NCBI RefSeq assembly: GCF_900111155.1
Contig: NZ_FOGG01000017.1
Location: 1-64,000 of the forward strand
Length of the DNA: 64,000 bases
Reading direction: 5' to 3'
Origin: Pedobacter rhizosphaerae
Lineage (GTDB): Bacteria; Bacteroidota; Bacteroidia; Sphingobacteriales; Sphingobacteriaceae
Positions within the stretch are counted from its first letter, which is position 1, and every line of letters begins with the position of its first letter. Of this stretch, positions 26,464-34,654 are shown in pieces. The position numbers were made by a program, and so were the translations under genes. A model generated the notes under the pieces. That model saw nothing but the letters and a program-made list of their open reading frames with translations. It made no database searches and was not told the origin of the DNA.

Positions 26464-28378
26464 TAATTATTGGAATCTGTATTTCAACAAATACCCCCGT
26501 ATTGGCGTTTCCGCCTTTATCATTTACTTTAAATTGCGCCTGCTGTCCTTTGGCTGTAAAAAGCAAATCTATTCGCTCTTTTAGAATTATCTGCGCAAGC
26601 GATTGTTTCTTCGGATTTTGTGTCGGCTTTTTGCTTAGTCCACTTCCGTTGTCATCAATTTCAATGAGCAACATTTCGTCTTTGATGCGGAAAGATATGG
26701 ATAACAATCCCTTATAAGCAATGTTTCTAAAACCATGTTCAATGGCATTTTCAACGAAGGGCTGAATCAGCATCGGCGGAATAAGGGTTTCGTTGATATT
26801 CAATTGCTCGTCAACCGTAATTTTATATTCGAAAGCATCGGCATAGCGCATTTGCTGCAACTGCAGATAATTGTTGAGGGAACACATTTCCTCTTCGATT
26901 TCGATAAAGTCCTTTCTGTTTTGTTCCAGAATACCACGCAATAAGCCAGAAAAAGATTTGAGGTAACGTACAGATTCTTCAATATGCCCCGAAGCTACAA
27001 GGCTTTGTAAATTGGCAATGGCATTGAAGATAAAATGTGGGTTTAACTGTGCTTGAAGCATTTTCTGCTCTACATTTAACCTTTGATTTTCTGACAACAA
27101 GAGTTTGTTTTTTTCTCTCAGTCGTTGCTGGCGATAGAAGATATAGGAGAAAGAGACCACCCCTACAAAAACGAGCAATGTTAAAAAGATTGTCCAGCGT
27201 TGCTGTTTAATAATAGTTTCGTTAAGTCTGTTGCGGCTATTTAATTGAGCAATATTCTGATCTTTTTTTTCCGTTTCATACTTCTCACTCATTTCTGCAA
27301 CTTTAACAGCTTCTATTGCCTGATAATTACGCAGCTCAATAGTGTAGGCAGAATCTGCGGCTTCGAGCGCATTTTTAAAATCGCCTTTCATCTTATAGGC
27401 ATCTACTAAGCCATTGTAGTACATATCCTTCTGTTTACCTGGCGTAACGCGTTTTTCGAAAGCAATACCTGCCCTAAAATACTTAATGGCAGAGTCTGGT
27501 TGATGATCTTCGCTAAAAGCTGTAGCAAGGTTGTTGAAAGCCACATCATTTAGGGTATTAGACTTTTTAAGGTAGTTAAAATAGATTTTACTGCAAGCTA
27601 AAGCCTTGGCCGATTGCTTCTGCTGACTATAAATCTGCGCTTCATTGTCGTAGGTACGCGCTATAGCCAAACTATCGTCAAATTGTAGTGCTAACTTTCT
27701 GGCCTGGCTGTTGTAGAAGGCCATCTTTTTGAAATCGTTTAACCGGTAAGCCAGCAGAAATGAAATATCAAAATAACGCTGTTTAATTACCGGATGATAA
27801 TTGAAAGGATGGTGTTTAAAATAAATTGCAGCATATTCAATTGATTTTTTTTCGTTATGGTTCTGAAAATAAGCCTGTGCAAGTAAATCATAAAAATAAT
27901 AAGTGATCCGGCTATGCTTTTGCTCTGCGGTTTCCAGGGCAGCATAAATCTGACTCATCAAAGCCGATTCAACAGCCGAACCATTAACCATTTTCCGAAG
28001 CAAAATGGCATAGGTTTTTAAAAGCTCTACATCATCGTGGGGCTTTAAGCCTTTCATCTTTTGGTAGGTAATTAGTGCGCTGTCGCCTTTCTTTTCATAA
28101 CTGTACTTTCTACCCTTAAAATAATAGTAAAAGGGATTAGAATCCTTATTGTCCATTTGATTGAACAGGCTGTCTTCCAGATATATTTTTTTCTTTACCG
28201 CAGCAGAGGATAAGGTATCAAAAGACATAAAAACAGCCAGATAGTCTTTTTGCATAGTAGGCTTGTTGCCGGGTTGTTCCTTCACTTCAGGACGCCTTTC
28301 TTTATCTCTGCATGAAGAGATGATTAGAAAACATAAAATAGTACAAAAGACAAATATGGGTTTGAGGCTGACGTTCAT
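26456..28378 (-). CDS. LytS/YehU-type sensor histidine kinase with TPR-like sensor region
   Basis: The 640-aa product starts with a lipoprotein-like signal (I-I-S-S-C, Cys about residue 23). About 350 residues of TPR-like helices follow (for example A-F-N-N-L-A-T-A-F-S-E-D-H-Q-P-D-S-A-I-K-Y-F). A single transmembrane helix lies near residue 400. A coiled-coil linker then leads to the His_kinase domain, with the phospho-His motif L-N-P-H-F-I-F-N-A-I-A-N-L and the ATP-binding N box V-E-N-A-I-E-H-G-F. This layout is typical of Bacteroidota TPR kinases paired with LytTR regulators. The pair faces away from the peptide cluster at 29121, and no functional link is shown. Confidence 0.92.
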   Translation of the reverse strand: MNVSLKPIFVFCTILCFLIISSCRDKERRPEVKEQPGNKPTMQKDYLAVFMSFDTLSSAAVKKKIYLEDSLFNQMDNKDSNPFYYYFKGRKYSYEKKGDSALITYQKMKGLKPHDDVELLKTYAILLRKMVNGSAVESALMSQIYAALETAEQKHSRITYYFYDLLAQAYFQNHNEKKSIEYAAIYFKHHPFNYHPVIKQRYFDISFLLAYRLNDFKKMAFYNSQARKLALQFDDSLAIARTYDNEAQIYSQQKQSAKALACSKIYFNYLKKSNTLNDVAFNNLATAFSEDHQPDSAIKYFRAGIAFEKRVTPGKQKDMYYNGLVDAYKMKGDFKNALEAADSAYTIELRNYQAIEAVKVAEMSEKYETEKKDQNIAQLNSRNRLNETIIKQQRWTIFLTLLVFVGVVSFSYIFYRQQRLREKNKLLLSENQRLNVEQKMLQAQLNPHFIFNAIANLQSLVASGHIEESVRYLKSFSGLLRGILEQNRKDFIEIEEEMCSLNNYLQLQQMRYADAFEYKITVDEQLNINETLIPPMLIQPFVENAIEHGFRNIAYKGLLSISFRIKDEMLLIEIDDNGSGLSKKPTQNPKKQSLAQIILKERIDLLFTAKGQQAQFKVNDKGGNANTGVFVEIQIPIIND

Positions 28379-28561
28379 TCACAAAAAATTAGCTAATCAT
28401 AATTACAGCTTAAAAGTATAAATAGTAATGTCTAAAAAAAACTACTGGTCAATATCTGTTGGGTTTCATTTTATATCTGTAAGGATTGAGTGTTTATCTG
28501 AACCGGAAAGTTTGTTGTGGCTACGTGGTATCGGGTTGACCCAAAAGTGCGTAACCCCCCT

Positions 28562-28910
28562 GGTCCGTGACCCACGGACCAGCAAATAAAACCTACATGG
28601 GTTGTGAATACAAACCACCCCTACCCCTTCACAACCTTGCCCACCCCCTCCTTGAAAAAAGGAGGGGAGTTGAGAAGCCCCGAGTCCGTGACCCACGGAC
28701 CAGCAAATAAAACCTATATGGATTGTGAATACAAACCGCCCCTGCCACTTCACAGCCTTGCCCACCCCCTCCTTGAAAAAAGGAGGGGAGTTGAGAAGCC
28801 CCGAGTCCGTGACCCACGGACCAGCAAATAAAACCTACATGGATTGTGAATACAAACCACCCCTACCCCTTCACTGCCTTACCCCCCCTCCTTGAAATAA
28901 GAAGCGCAGT
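28562..28910 (+). repeat. Tandem 121-122-bp array with GTCCGTG/CACGGAC palindrome
   Basis: Units start at 28562, 28684 and 28805. Each opens with the palindrome GTCCGTG-ACC-CACGGAC, continues AGCAAATAAAACC and GATTGTGAATACAAACC, and ends in a CCCCTCCTTGAAAAAAGGAGGGG hairpin in the first two. The palindrome links this family to the repeat at 25101, and the CCCCTCC hairpin links it to R1. Open frames across it on both strands mirror the repeat and are not genes. Confidence 0.88.
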
Positions 28911-29120
28911 TAATCACCCAGCATCACCATACAACTCAGCCACACCATTTTTACGAATATTAATGCAGCATTCACGAAAAGATGCTCAAACCGCTCACAT
29001 ATCAACTGTCCCTTGTAATCCCTCCCGTTTGTATCGAATTTTAGATTGATTAATCAACAAAACCCAAACGCCAGGGTGAGATGGCGAAATTTACCTATCT
29101 ATTTTAAATTTTAATTTATT
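28911..29120 (+). promoter_or_regulatory. Leader region of the peptide gene cluster
   Basis: This 210-bp AT-rich stretch lies between the last palindromic repeat and the first precursor gene. It must hold the promoter of the cluster, because the genes downstream run continuously on the same strand. I could not place a clear TTG/TAnnTTTG pair. Confidence 0.4.
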
Positions 29121-29315
29121 ATGAAAACAAACAAAAGCTTATTCGAAAAGAAAATCGAATTAAAAGATTGCCAGATTAATGGTGGAAAACTTGGTATTAG
29201 CAACCAGTTATCAGTTGCAGAAACAGGAACAAGAGACAACCCTGATTCATGCACAGACATTGGCTTTGACCAACCAGGAACTGGCTTACCAATAGGTTTC
29301 GACACTACTTTATAA
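29121..29315 (+). CDS. Graspetide-type RiPP precursor peptide 1
   Basis: The 64-aa peptide has the GG-leader of Bacteroidota natural-product precursors: M-K-T-N-K-S-L-F-E-K-K-I-E-L-K-D-C-Q-I-N-G-G, with cleavage expected after Gly22. The core is 42 residues, rich in Thr, Asp and Gly, with one Cys (D-S-C-T-D-I-G-F-D). Thr and Asp/Glu residues are the usual donors and acceptors of side-chain ester links made by grasp ligases, but which ones react here cannot be told. It is the most distant of the four precursors. It is first in the run and may carry the promoter-proximal expression. Confidence 0.82.
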   Translation: MKTNKSLFEKKIELKDCQINGGKLGISNQLSVAETGTRDNPDSCTDIGFDQPGTGLPIGFDTTL

Positions 29316-29398
29316 TTGGTAAGTAATACCTGCAAGGGTAAACTTTTAAAAGTTATCAATCGAAAAAATATTGAAGTAGAAAACTTAACCAAAGGAAA

Positions 29399-29599
29399 AT
29401 GAAAAACAGCAACAAATTGTTCGAGAAACAAATCGAACTCAAGAATAGCCAGATTAGCGGTGGACGTGCTTCAGGGGAGAGTTATAAAAATGTAAACCGT
29501 ACTTACACCAATCAACATGGTTGTACAGTAACCGTGTCAGAAGTACGCACAGATGGCAACGTACTGGTTGAAGAATGTTTTTTCACAAACTGCCCATAA
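29399..29599 (+). CDS. Graspetide-type RiPP precursor peptide 2
   Basis: The 66-aa peptide has a leader almost identical to precursor 3 (M-K-N-S-N-K-L-F-E-K-Q-I-E-L-K-N-S-Q-I-S-G-G), with cleavage expected after Gly22. The 44-residue core ends in G-C-T-V-T-V-S-E-V-R-T-D-G-N and then L-V-E-E-C-F-F-T-N-C-P. Alternating T/S residues followed by T-D and E-E are the type of donor/acceptor layout expected for ester or amide macrocycles. Three cysteines are also present. The DNA just after its stop repeats after precursor 3, which indicates tandem duplication. Confidence 0.85.
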   Translation: MKNSNKLFEKQIELKNSQISGGRASGESYKNVNRTYTNQHGCTVTVSEVRTDGNVLVEECFFTNCP

Positions 29600-29632
29600 T
29601 AACCATCTATTAAAAAAAATAATTTCTAAGTT

Positions 29633-29836
29633 ATGAAAAACAGCAACAAATTGTTCGAGAAAAAAATCGAACTCAAGAACAGCCAAATCAGTGGTGGACT
29701 TTCTTCGGATGTAACCTATAAAACCGAAACAAAAGTATATCCTAAAAATGACAAGGGCTGCACCAGCACTTTATCACAAGTACTCACAGATAAAAACCAA
29801 CTGGTTGAAGAATGCTATTTCTCGCATTGCCCATAA
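29633..29836 (+). CDS. Graspetide-type RiPP precursor peptide 3
   Basis: This 67-aa paralogue of precursor 2 has the leader M-K-N-S-N-K-L-F-E-K-K-I-E-L and I-S-G-G at residues 19-22. The 45-residue core keeps G-C-T-S-T-L-S-Q-V-L-T-D-K-N and L-V-E-E-C-Y-F-S-H-C-P. Only the positions around G-C-T-x-T-x-S-x-V-x-T-D-x-N-x-L-V-E-E-C-x-F-x-x-C-P are fixed between the two, so these are probably the modified or structural residues. The region between the leader and that block is diverged, which is usual for substrate families under diversification. Confidence 0.85.
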   Translation: MKNSNKLFEKKIELKNSQISGGLSSDVTYKTETKVYPKNDKGCTSTLSQVLTDKNQLVEECYFSHCP

Positions 29837-29869
29837 TAACCATCTATTAAAAAATTTAAATTATTAAAT

Positions 29870-30067
29870 ATGAAAAACAGCAAAAAATTATTAGAAAAAA
29901 AAATAGCACTAGATAGCTGCCGGGTTAACGGAGGCCTTGCTATGGGAAGTCTTGCTACTTGCAGCAAATTTACCTATGGTGATCATTGTGAGGATAAAAC
30001 AACCACAATTTACGACGATCAGGGCAACACACTTGGCTACCCTGTGAGTTCAGCATGGCAAGTTTAA
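29870..30067 (+). CDS. Graspetide-type RiPP precursor peptide 4
   Basis: The 65-aa peptide has the related leader M-K-N-S-K-K-L-L-E-K-K-I-A-L-D-S-C-R-V-N-G-G. Its core is different: L-A-M-G-S-L-A-T-C-S-K-F-T-Y-G-D-H-C-E-D-K followed by T-T-T-I-Y-D-D-Q-G-N-T-L-G-Y. The T-T-T-I-Y-D-D block could supply hydroxyl and carboxyl partners for a grasp ligase. It carries two core cysteines. Like precursor 1, and unlike 2 and 3, it has Cys in the leader just before the V/I-N-G-G site. A stable hairpin follows before the enzyme genes. Confidence 0.82.
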   Translation: MKNSKKLLEKKIALDSCRVNGGLAMGSLATCSKFTYGDHCEDKTTTIYDDQGNTLGYPVSSAWQV

Positions 30068-30085
30068 ATAATTAGGTCAATTAAT

Positions 30086-30109
30086 CATCGGGCGAGAATA
30101 AGCCCGATG
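30086..30109 (+). promoter_or_regulatory. Hairpin between precursor genes and modifying enzymes
   Basis: CATCGGGC-GAGAATAA-GCCCGATG is a perfect 8-bp stem, extendable through A-T pairs. It is followed by TTAAATTAAA rather than a clean T-run. It sits between the last precursor stop and the ligase start. A partial terminator or mRNA-stability element here would keep precursor RNA in excess over enzyme RNA. Confidence 0.55.
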
Positions 30110-30215
30110 GTTAAATTAAAGCAATGCTATAACCTGGACATCATTCTTACGCAAATAAATAACAATAGGCACAACAGCCGACTGAATAAGCTATAAAATT
30201 ATAACATCGAGTGAC

Positions 30216-31148
30216 GTGATATTAATATTCTCCATTAACAGCGATTATTCTACCAGTGCAGTAATTAACTGGCTTATACAGCTGAAAAAGCCGTTTATCA
30301 GAATAAATGAAGATACCTTACTGGAACTGCTTTGGCTTAATTCTTCAGACTTTGCCATTAACATCAATGGTAAAACAGTTTTGGGCAGCCAAATTACCAA
30401 AATGTGGTACCGCCGGGGGGCATTGGATCTGTTCGCAAAATTTAAGCATACTTTAATTAAAGACTATCTGCGTACTGAGCATACTGCACTGATAGCCTAT
30501 TTTTATCATAGACTGGATAAAATTCCGTCGGTGAACAAATTTAAAAATAGCGATATCAACAAATTATATTTAATGGACCTTTGTCAGCAACACGATATTT
30601 TAGCCCCTAAATACCTGGTTACTGGCTGCAAAAACGAAGTTGCCAGCTTTTTTGAGCAAGAAAAGCATATTATTTCAAAGCCCATTAGCTCACCTTTTTC
30701 GTTACAGGATGAGGAAGATTTCTCGCACATGGCTTATACCTCCATGGTTAATCGGGAAGACATTGATGCCCTGCCTGAGCAATTTGTGCCCACTTTTTTT
30801 CAGCAGGCCATTGCGAAAGCTTATGAGATCAGGGTGTTTTACCTCAACGGCAAATTTTACGCCATGGCTATATTCTCCCAAAACAATAGCAATACAAATG
30901 TAGATTTCAGAAATTATGATAGAGATAAACCCAATCGGGTTGTACCCTACACACTGGAAGAAAGCTATGAAAAAAAACTTAAAAAAATGCTCGATGCATA
31001 TGGCCTCAACTGCGCCTCATTCGATGTGATTTATTCAAGTGATGATGCTCAATATTATTTTTTAGACTTAAATCCCGTTGGCCAGTTTGGGATGGTATCA
31101 AGCCCTTGTAATTACAATCTGGAGAAAGAGGTGGCGTTGGCACTTTAA
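30216..31148 (+). CDS. gwsG: Graspetide ATP-grasp ligase (grasp-with-spasm GwsG type)
   Basis: The 310-aa ATP-grasp protein starts at GTG. The N-terminal domain has I-N-E-D-T-L and the family-typical W-Y-R-R-G motif (residues 67-71). The ATP-grasp core contains I-S-K-P-I-S-S-P, F-Q-Q-A-I-A-K-A-Y-E-I-R-V-F-Y-L-N-G-K-F-Y-A-M-A and the metal-binding Y-F-L-D-L-N-P-V-G-Q-F near residue 283. Enzymes of this group activate Asp/Glu side chains as acyl phosphates and join them to Thr/Ser (ester) or Lys (amide) of the precursor core. It is followed by the SPASM partner, exporter and adaptor genes and preceded by four matching leaders. That context makes the assignment strong. The product's bond pattern is unknown. 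Confidence 0.9.
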   Translation: MILIFSINSDYSTSAVINWLIQLKKPFIRINEDTLLELLWLNSSDFAININGKTVLGSQITKMWYRRGALDLFAKFKHTLIKDYLRTEHTALIAYFYHRLDKIPSVNKFKNSDINKLYLMDLCQQHDILAPKYLVTGCKNEVASFFEQEKHIISKPISSPFSLQDEEDFSHMAYTSMVNREDIDALPEQFVPTFFQQAIAKAYEIRVFYLNGKFYAMAIFSQNNSNTNVDFRNYDRDKPNRVVPYTLEESYEKKLKKMLDAYGLNCASFDVIYSSDDAQYYFLDLNPVGQFGMVSSPCNYNLEKEVALAL

Positions 31149-31219
31149 TTTTAACCCCTCAGGTTTGAATACTAAGCAGGCCAAACACATCAATAAATTA
31201 ACCCACATCCATACTACCT

Positions 31220-31381
31220 ATGAAAAAGATAAAAGATCTGATAGATAGCGGGGAAGCACCTTTGCACATCAAATCATTGGTAAAAAAGCCCAAGCCTACC
31301 TACCTTATTAAAACGAGGGTTTCTAAAATTTACCATACCAACAGTTTACAGCTCGACCTATTCTTTAAATCACCGATATGA
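31220..31381 (+). CDS. 53-aa basic ORF coupled to gwsS
   Basis: The frame reads M-K-K-I-K-D-L-I-D-S-G-E-A-P-L-H and continues to F-F-K-S-P-I before its stop. Its TGA overlaps the ATG of the SPASM gene (ATGA at 31378-31381), the classical sign of translational coupling. The product is basic (pI high, many Lys), has no GG site, no signal and no Cys, and has an amphipathic beginning. I do not recognise a family. It could be a small accessory or recognition protein of the pathway. It is not a fifth precursor, because the leader motif is absent. Confidence 0.6.
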   Translation: MKKIKDLIDSGEAPLHIKSLVKKPKPTYLIKTRVSKIYHTNSLQLDLFFKSPI

Positions 31382-32460
31382 CCAGATTATACCTTCGAAA
31401 CCAATTGTGCATTCCGGTAATGGGATTTAACCGGGCTATTATTTACGATTTGGGGCGCAAAGACTATCACTTTATTTCAGAAGCGCATTACCATATGCTA
31501 AACACCGATGGACTTATTAATTTTGATGGGATTTCAGACGAATCTGAGCGTAGCGAACTGATCGATTTTCTTTTAGATTTAGAGATTGTTTTTGAGGTTG
31601 CATCTGCACACGAAGCGGAAAGATTTCCGAAAATATCAACAGCTTTACATCATACTAACCCGCTCAGCCATGCTGTAGTACATACCAATATCAGCCGCAA
31701 TTTTATCGATTTTATCAGTCAGAACCACCTCCAGAACTTGAGTATCATTTCAGCGCAAATGAACGATGAGGTTATCCGTGTAATTAACTCATTTGCACAT
31801 CTGGAAATTGATGGTATATATCTCTATATTGAAAAATTTGATCCACACAGCCTTTCTCTCTATGAGCGGGAATTAGCCCGGCTGCCAGCTGTGTTCTCTG
31901 TTAATTTTTTTAAGGCCGATAAGCCGCATACGAAACTGGAAGCTAACATCTACTATAATTTTTTCACTGAAGGTTTTGGAGACTATAAACAGCTGCTAAC
32001 CGTAGATAAGTTGTATGTAAATCAGGATTTTTTTCTGGAAGCATACAACAAACACTCCTATTATAACGGCAAAATATATATAGACCCTAGTGGTAATATT
32101 AAAAACGGACTCAATAACACACAAATTTTCGGCAACATTAATTCAATGAGCGATGATGAATTTCATCAAACCATCAATAGTGAGCTATTTTTAGCGCTTG
32201 GCAACATTAGCAAGCAAAAAACCCTGGTTTGCCAGCATTGCGAATTCAGATATATGTGTACCGATACACGCGTGCCCGAAAAGGAAGCTGAACACTGGTT
32301 TCATCATGCTGAATGCGTGTATAACCCTTATATTTCTAAATGGAACAATGAAGAAGGTTATCTTAATTTAAAAGCATCCGGAATCACCGTTTCAGCATCA
32401 GGCTGTACCATAAATAAAGATCAATTGTCAGAAACCTTTAATAAAATCTGGTCAGAATAG
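31378..32460 (+). CDS. gwsS: SPASM-domain peptide maturase partner (GwsS type)
   Basis: The 360-aa product of the grasp-with-spasm type begins R-L-Y-L-R-N-Q-L-C-I-P-V-M-G-F-N-R-A-I-I-Y-D. I find no radical-SAM C-x3-C-x2-C motif in the N-terminal region. The C-terminal part has the cysteine-rich SPASM-like cluster L-V-C-Q-H-C-E-F-R-Y-M-C-T-D-T-R-V-P, with H-H-A-E-C-V-Y-N-P-Y-I-S-K-W after it. Both parts match the named system, in which this protein accompanies the grasp ligase. Its exact step is not established, and a role in substrate presentation or an unusual iron-sulfur centre are both possible. It overlaps the small ORF before it and ends 1 bp before the exporter. Confidence 0.88.
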   Translation: MTRLYLRNQLCIPVMGFNRAIIYDLGRKDYHFISEAHYHMLNTDGLINFDGISDESERSELIDFLLDLEIVFEVASAHEAERFPKISTALHHTNPLSHAVVHTNISRNFIDFISQNHLQNLSIISAQMNDEVIRVINSFAHLEIDGIYLYIEKFDPHSLSLYERELARLPAVFSVNFFKADKPHTKLEANIYYNFFTEGFGDYKQLLTVDKLYVNQDFFLEAYNKHSYYNGKIYIDPSGNIKNGLNNTQIFGNINSMSDDEFHQTINSELFLALGNISKQKTLVCQHCEFRYMCTDTRVPEKEAEHWFHHAECVYNPYISKWNNEEGYLNLKASGITVSASGCTINKDQLSETFNKIWSE

Positions 32461-32461
32461 A

Positions 32462-34654
32462 ATGAAAAAATTCCCCTTTTATAAACAACCAGATGCCAAA
32501 GATTGTGGCCCTACCTGTTTGCGTATTATAGCTAAACACTATAAACGGAGTATTGCCTTACAGCCCATCAGAACGCTTTCTGAAACCACCAGAGAAGGAA
32601 GTGGCTTACTCGGATTGAGTAATGCGGCAGAGCGTTTGGGCTTTAGAACATTGGGGGTTAAAATCGATTTTAATACGCTGGTTGCCGATGCTCCCCTGCC
32701 TTGCATTGTACATTGGAACAAAAATCACTATGTGGTGGTGTATAAAATTGATAAAGCCAACAGGGTATATGTGTCAGATCCGAGTTATGGCCTGATTACT
32801 TACAGCAGGGAGGAATTTATTAAATACTGGATTGGCGAAAATGCCAACGAAAATACGGAAGAGGGTATTGCCCTTATTTTAGAAACAAGCCCTTCATTTT
32901 ATAAAACTGAGTTTGAAGAGGAGGAGCGAAAAACCAGCTTCTCCTTTTTGTACCGGTACTTATTTAAATACAAATCGCTGGTTATCCAGTTAGCTGTTGG
33001 CCTGCTGGCGGGCAGTTTACTATCACTTATTTTTCCATTTCTTACCCAAAGCATTGTTGATGTAGGGATCCAAAATCAAGACATTAACTTCATTTACCTG
33101 GTGCTGCTGGCCCAGGTGATGCTTTTCATGGGCAAAATGGGCATCGACATTATCCGCAGCTGGATTTTACTTCATCTTTCTACACGAATTAACATCTCCA
33201 TTATCTCCGATTTTTTTATCAAACTGATGAAATTACCCATCAGTTTTTTCGATACCCGGATGACCGGTGATATTATGCAACGAATAAATGATCACCATAG
33301 GATAGAGCAATTGCTTACCAATTCTTCGCTCAATACCCTCTTTTCTATGGTTAACCTCTTCATTTTTAGTATTGTATTGCTGCTTTATGATTACCGTTTG
33401 TTTGTGGTGTATTTACTGGGTGCTGCGGTATATGTAGGCTGGATTACTTTCTTCCTGAAAAGGAGAAAAGAGCTGGATTACAAAATGTTTTCTCAGGTTT
33501 CGCAAGAGCAGAGTACCGTGATTGAACTGATTAACGGCATGCAGGAAATAAAAATGCATAATGCCGAAAAGCAGAAGCGCTGGGGCTGGGAGTTTTTACA
33601 GGTAAGGCTATTCAAAATCAAAATTAAAGCACTTTCTCTTGAACAATGGCAATCGGTTGGTGGAGGCTTCATAAACCAGATCAAAGATATTCTGGTGAGC
33701 TTTCTGGCGGCAAAACTGGTGCTAAGCGGCAACCTCACCCTGGGGATGATGCTTTCTGTGCAATATATTATCGGCCAGCTCAACAGCCCCTTACTACAAC
33801 TGATTGATTTTATTAAACAAACGCAGGATGCCAAAATATCGCTCGAACGCTTAGGCGAAATACACGATAAAGAAGACGAAGAAAGTAATGAAGAACAGTA
33901 TGCAACTGAAATTCCACAAAAAGATATCGAACTAAATAATGTTTCTTTTAGGTATACCGGGTCTGATGCGTTTGTTTTTCAGGATTTGAACCTGGTGATT
34001 CCCTATCAGAAAACTACGGCTATAGTTGGGGCCAGCGGAAGTGGCAAAACTACCCTGCTTAAGCTCATCACTAAGTTTTACGAACCTAACCAGGGCGATA
34101 TCAAAATTGGCAGTACAGATATGAAAAATATCTCGCCCAGATTTTGGCGCGATCACTGCGGCGTAGTGATGCAGGAAAGCTATGTATTTAACGATACTAT
34201 TGCCAACAACATCGCCATTGGCGAAGACACCATTGATAAGCAAAAACTGAGAAAAGCCATCGAAATTGCCAATATACAAGGCTTTATAGAAAGTTTGCCC
34301 TTAAGCTACAATACCAAAATTGGTAATGAAGGTATTGGCGTAAGTGGCGGGCAAAAGCAGCGATTGTTTATTGCCAGAGCAGTTTATAAATCGCCTGAAT
34401 ATATATTTTTCGATGAGGCTACGAGTGCACTGGATGCCAATAACGAAAAGATTATTATCGAAAATCTGGAGCAGTTTTTTAAAGGAAAAACGGCTATCGT
34501 TATTGCCCATAGATTATCTACTGTTAAACATGCCGATAAAATTATTGTGCTGGATAAGGGGAAGGTTATCGAAGAGGGCAATCACCAGGAATTGGTGGCA
34601 AAAAAAGGAGAATATTACAGATTAATTAAAAACCAGCTCGAACTTGGAAACTAG
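32462..34654 (+). CDS. C39-peptidase-containing ABC exporter (PCAT)
   Basis: The 730-aa product has an N-terminal C39 protease domain: K-Q-P-D-A-K-D-C-G-P-T-C-L, with likely Gln9/Cys15, then V-H-W-N-K-N-H-Y-V-V-V and V-S-D-P-S-Y-G supplying His and Asp. Six transmembrane segments follow (about 165-440). The C-terminal ATPase has Walker A G-A-S-G-S-G-K-T-T, signature G-V-S-G-G-Q-K-Q-R-L and Walker B Y-I-F-F-D-E-A-T-S-A-L-D. Such proteins cut precursors after GG and export the core, matching the four GG leaders upstream. All catalytic residues are present. The stop overlaps the next start by 11 bp. Confidence 0.95.
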   Translation: MKKFPFYKQPDAKDCGPTCLRIIAKHYKRSIALQPIRTLSETTREGSGLLGLSNAAERLGFRTLGVKIDFNTLVADAPLPCIVHWNKNHYVVVYKIDKANRVYVSDPSYGLITYSREEFIKYWIGENANENTEEGIALILETSPSFYKTEFEEEERKTSFSFLYRYLFKYKSLVIQLAVGLLAGSLLSLIFPFLTQSIVDVGIQNQDINFIYLVLLAQVMLFMGKMGIDIIRSWILLHLSTRINISIISDFFIKLMKLPISFFDTRMTGDIMQRINDHHRIEQLLTNSSLNTLFSMVNLFIFSIVLLLYDYRLFVVYLLGAAVYVGWITFFLKRRKELDYKMFSQVSQEQSTVIELINGMQEIKMHNAEKQKRWGWEFLQVRLFKIKIKALSLEQWQSVGGGFINQIKDILVSFLAAKLVLSGNLTLGMMLSVQYIIGQLNSPLLQLIDFIKQTQDAKISLERLGEIHDKEDEESNEEQYATEIPQKDIELNNVSFRYTGSDAFVFQDLNLVIPYQKTTAIVGASGSGKTTLLKLITKFYEPNQGDIKIGSTDMKNISPRFWRDHCGVVMQESYVFNDTIANNIAIGEDTIDKQKLRKAIEIANIQGFIESLPLSYNTKIGNEGIGVSGGQKQRLFIARAVYKSPEYIFFDEATSALDANNEKIIIENLEQFFKGKTAIVIAHRLSTVKHADKIIVLDKGKVIEEGNHQELVAKKGEYYRLIKNQLELGN

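Noticed and set aside
25699-28378. Idea that the LytTR system regulates the graspetide cluster
   Set aside because: The genes are divergent and about 740 bp apart with a repeat array between them, and I see no paired LytTR sites; adjacency alone is not enough.
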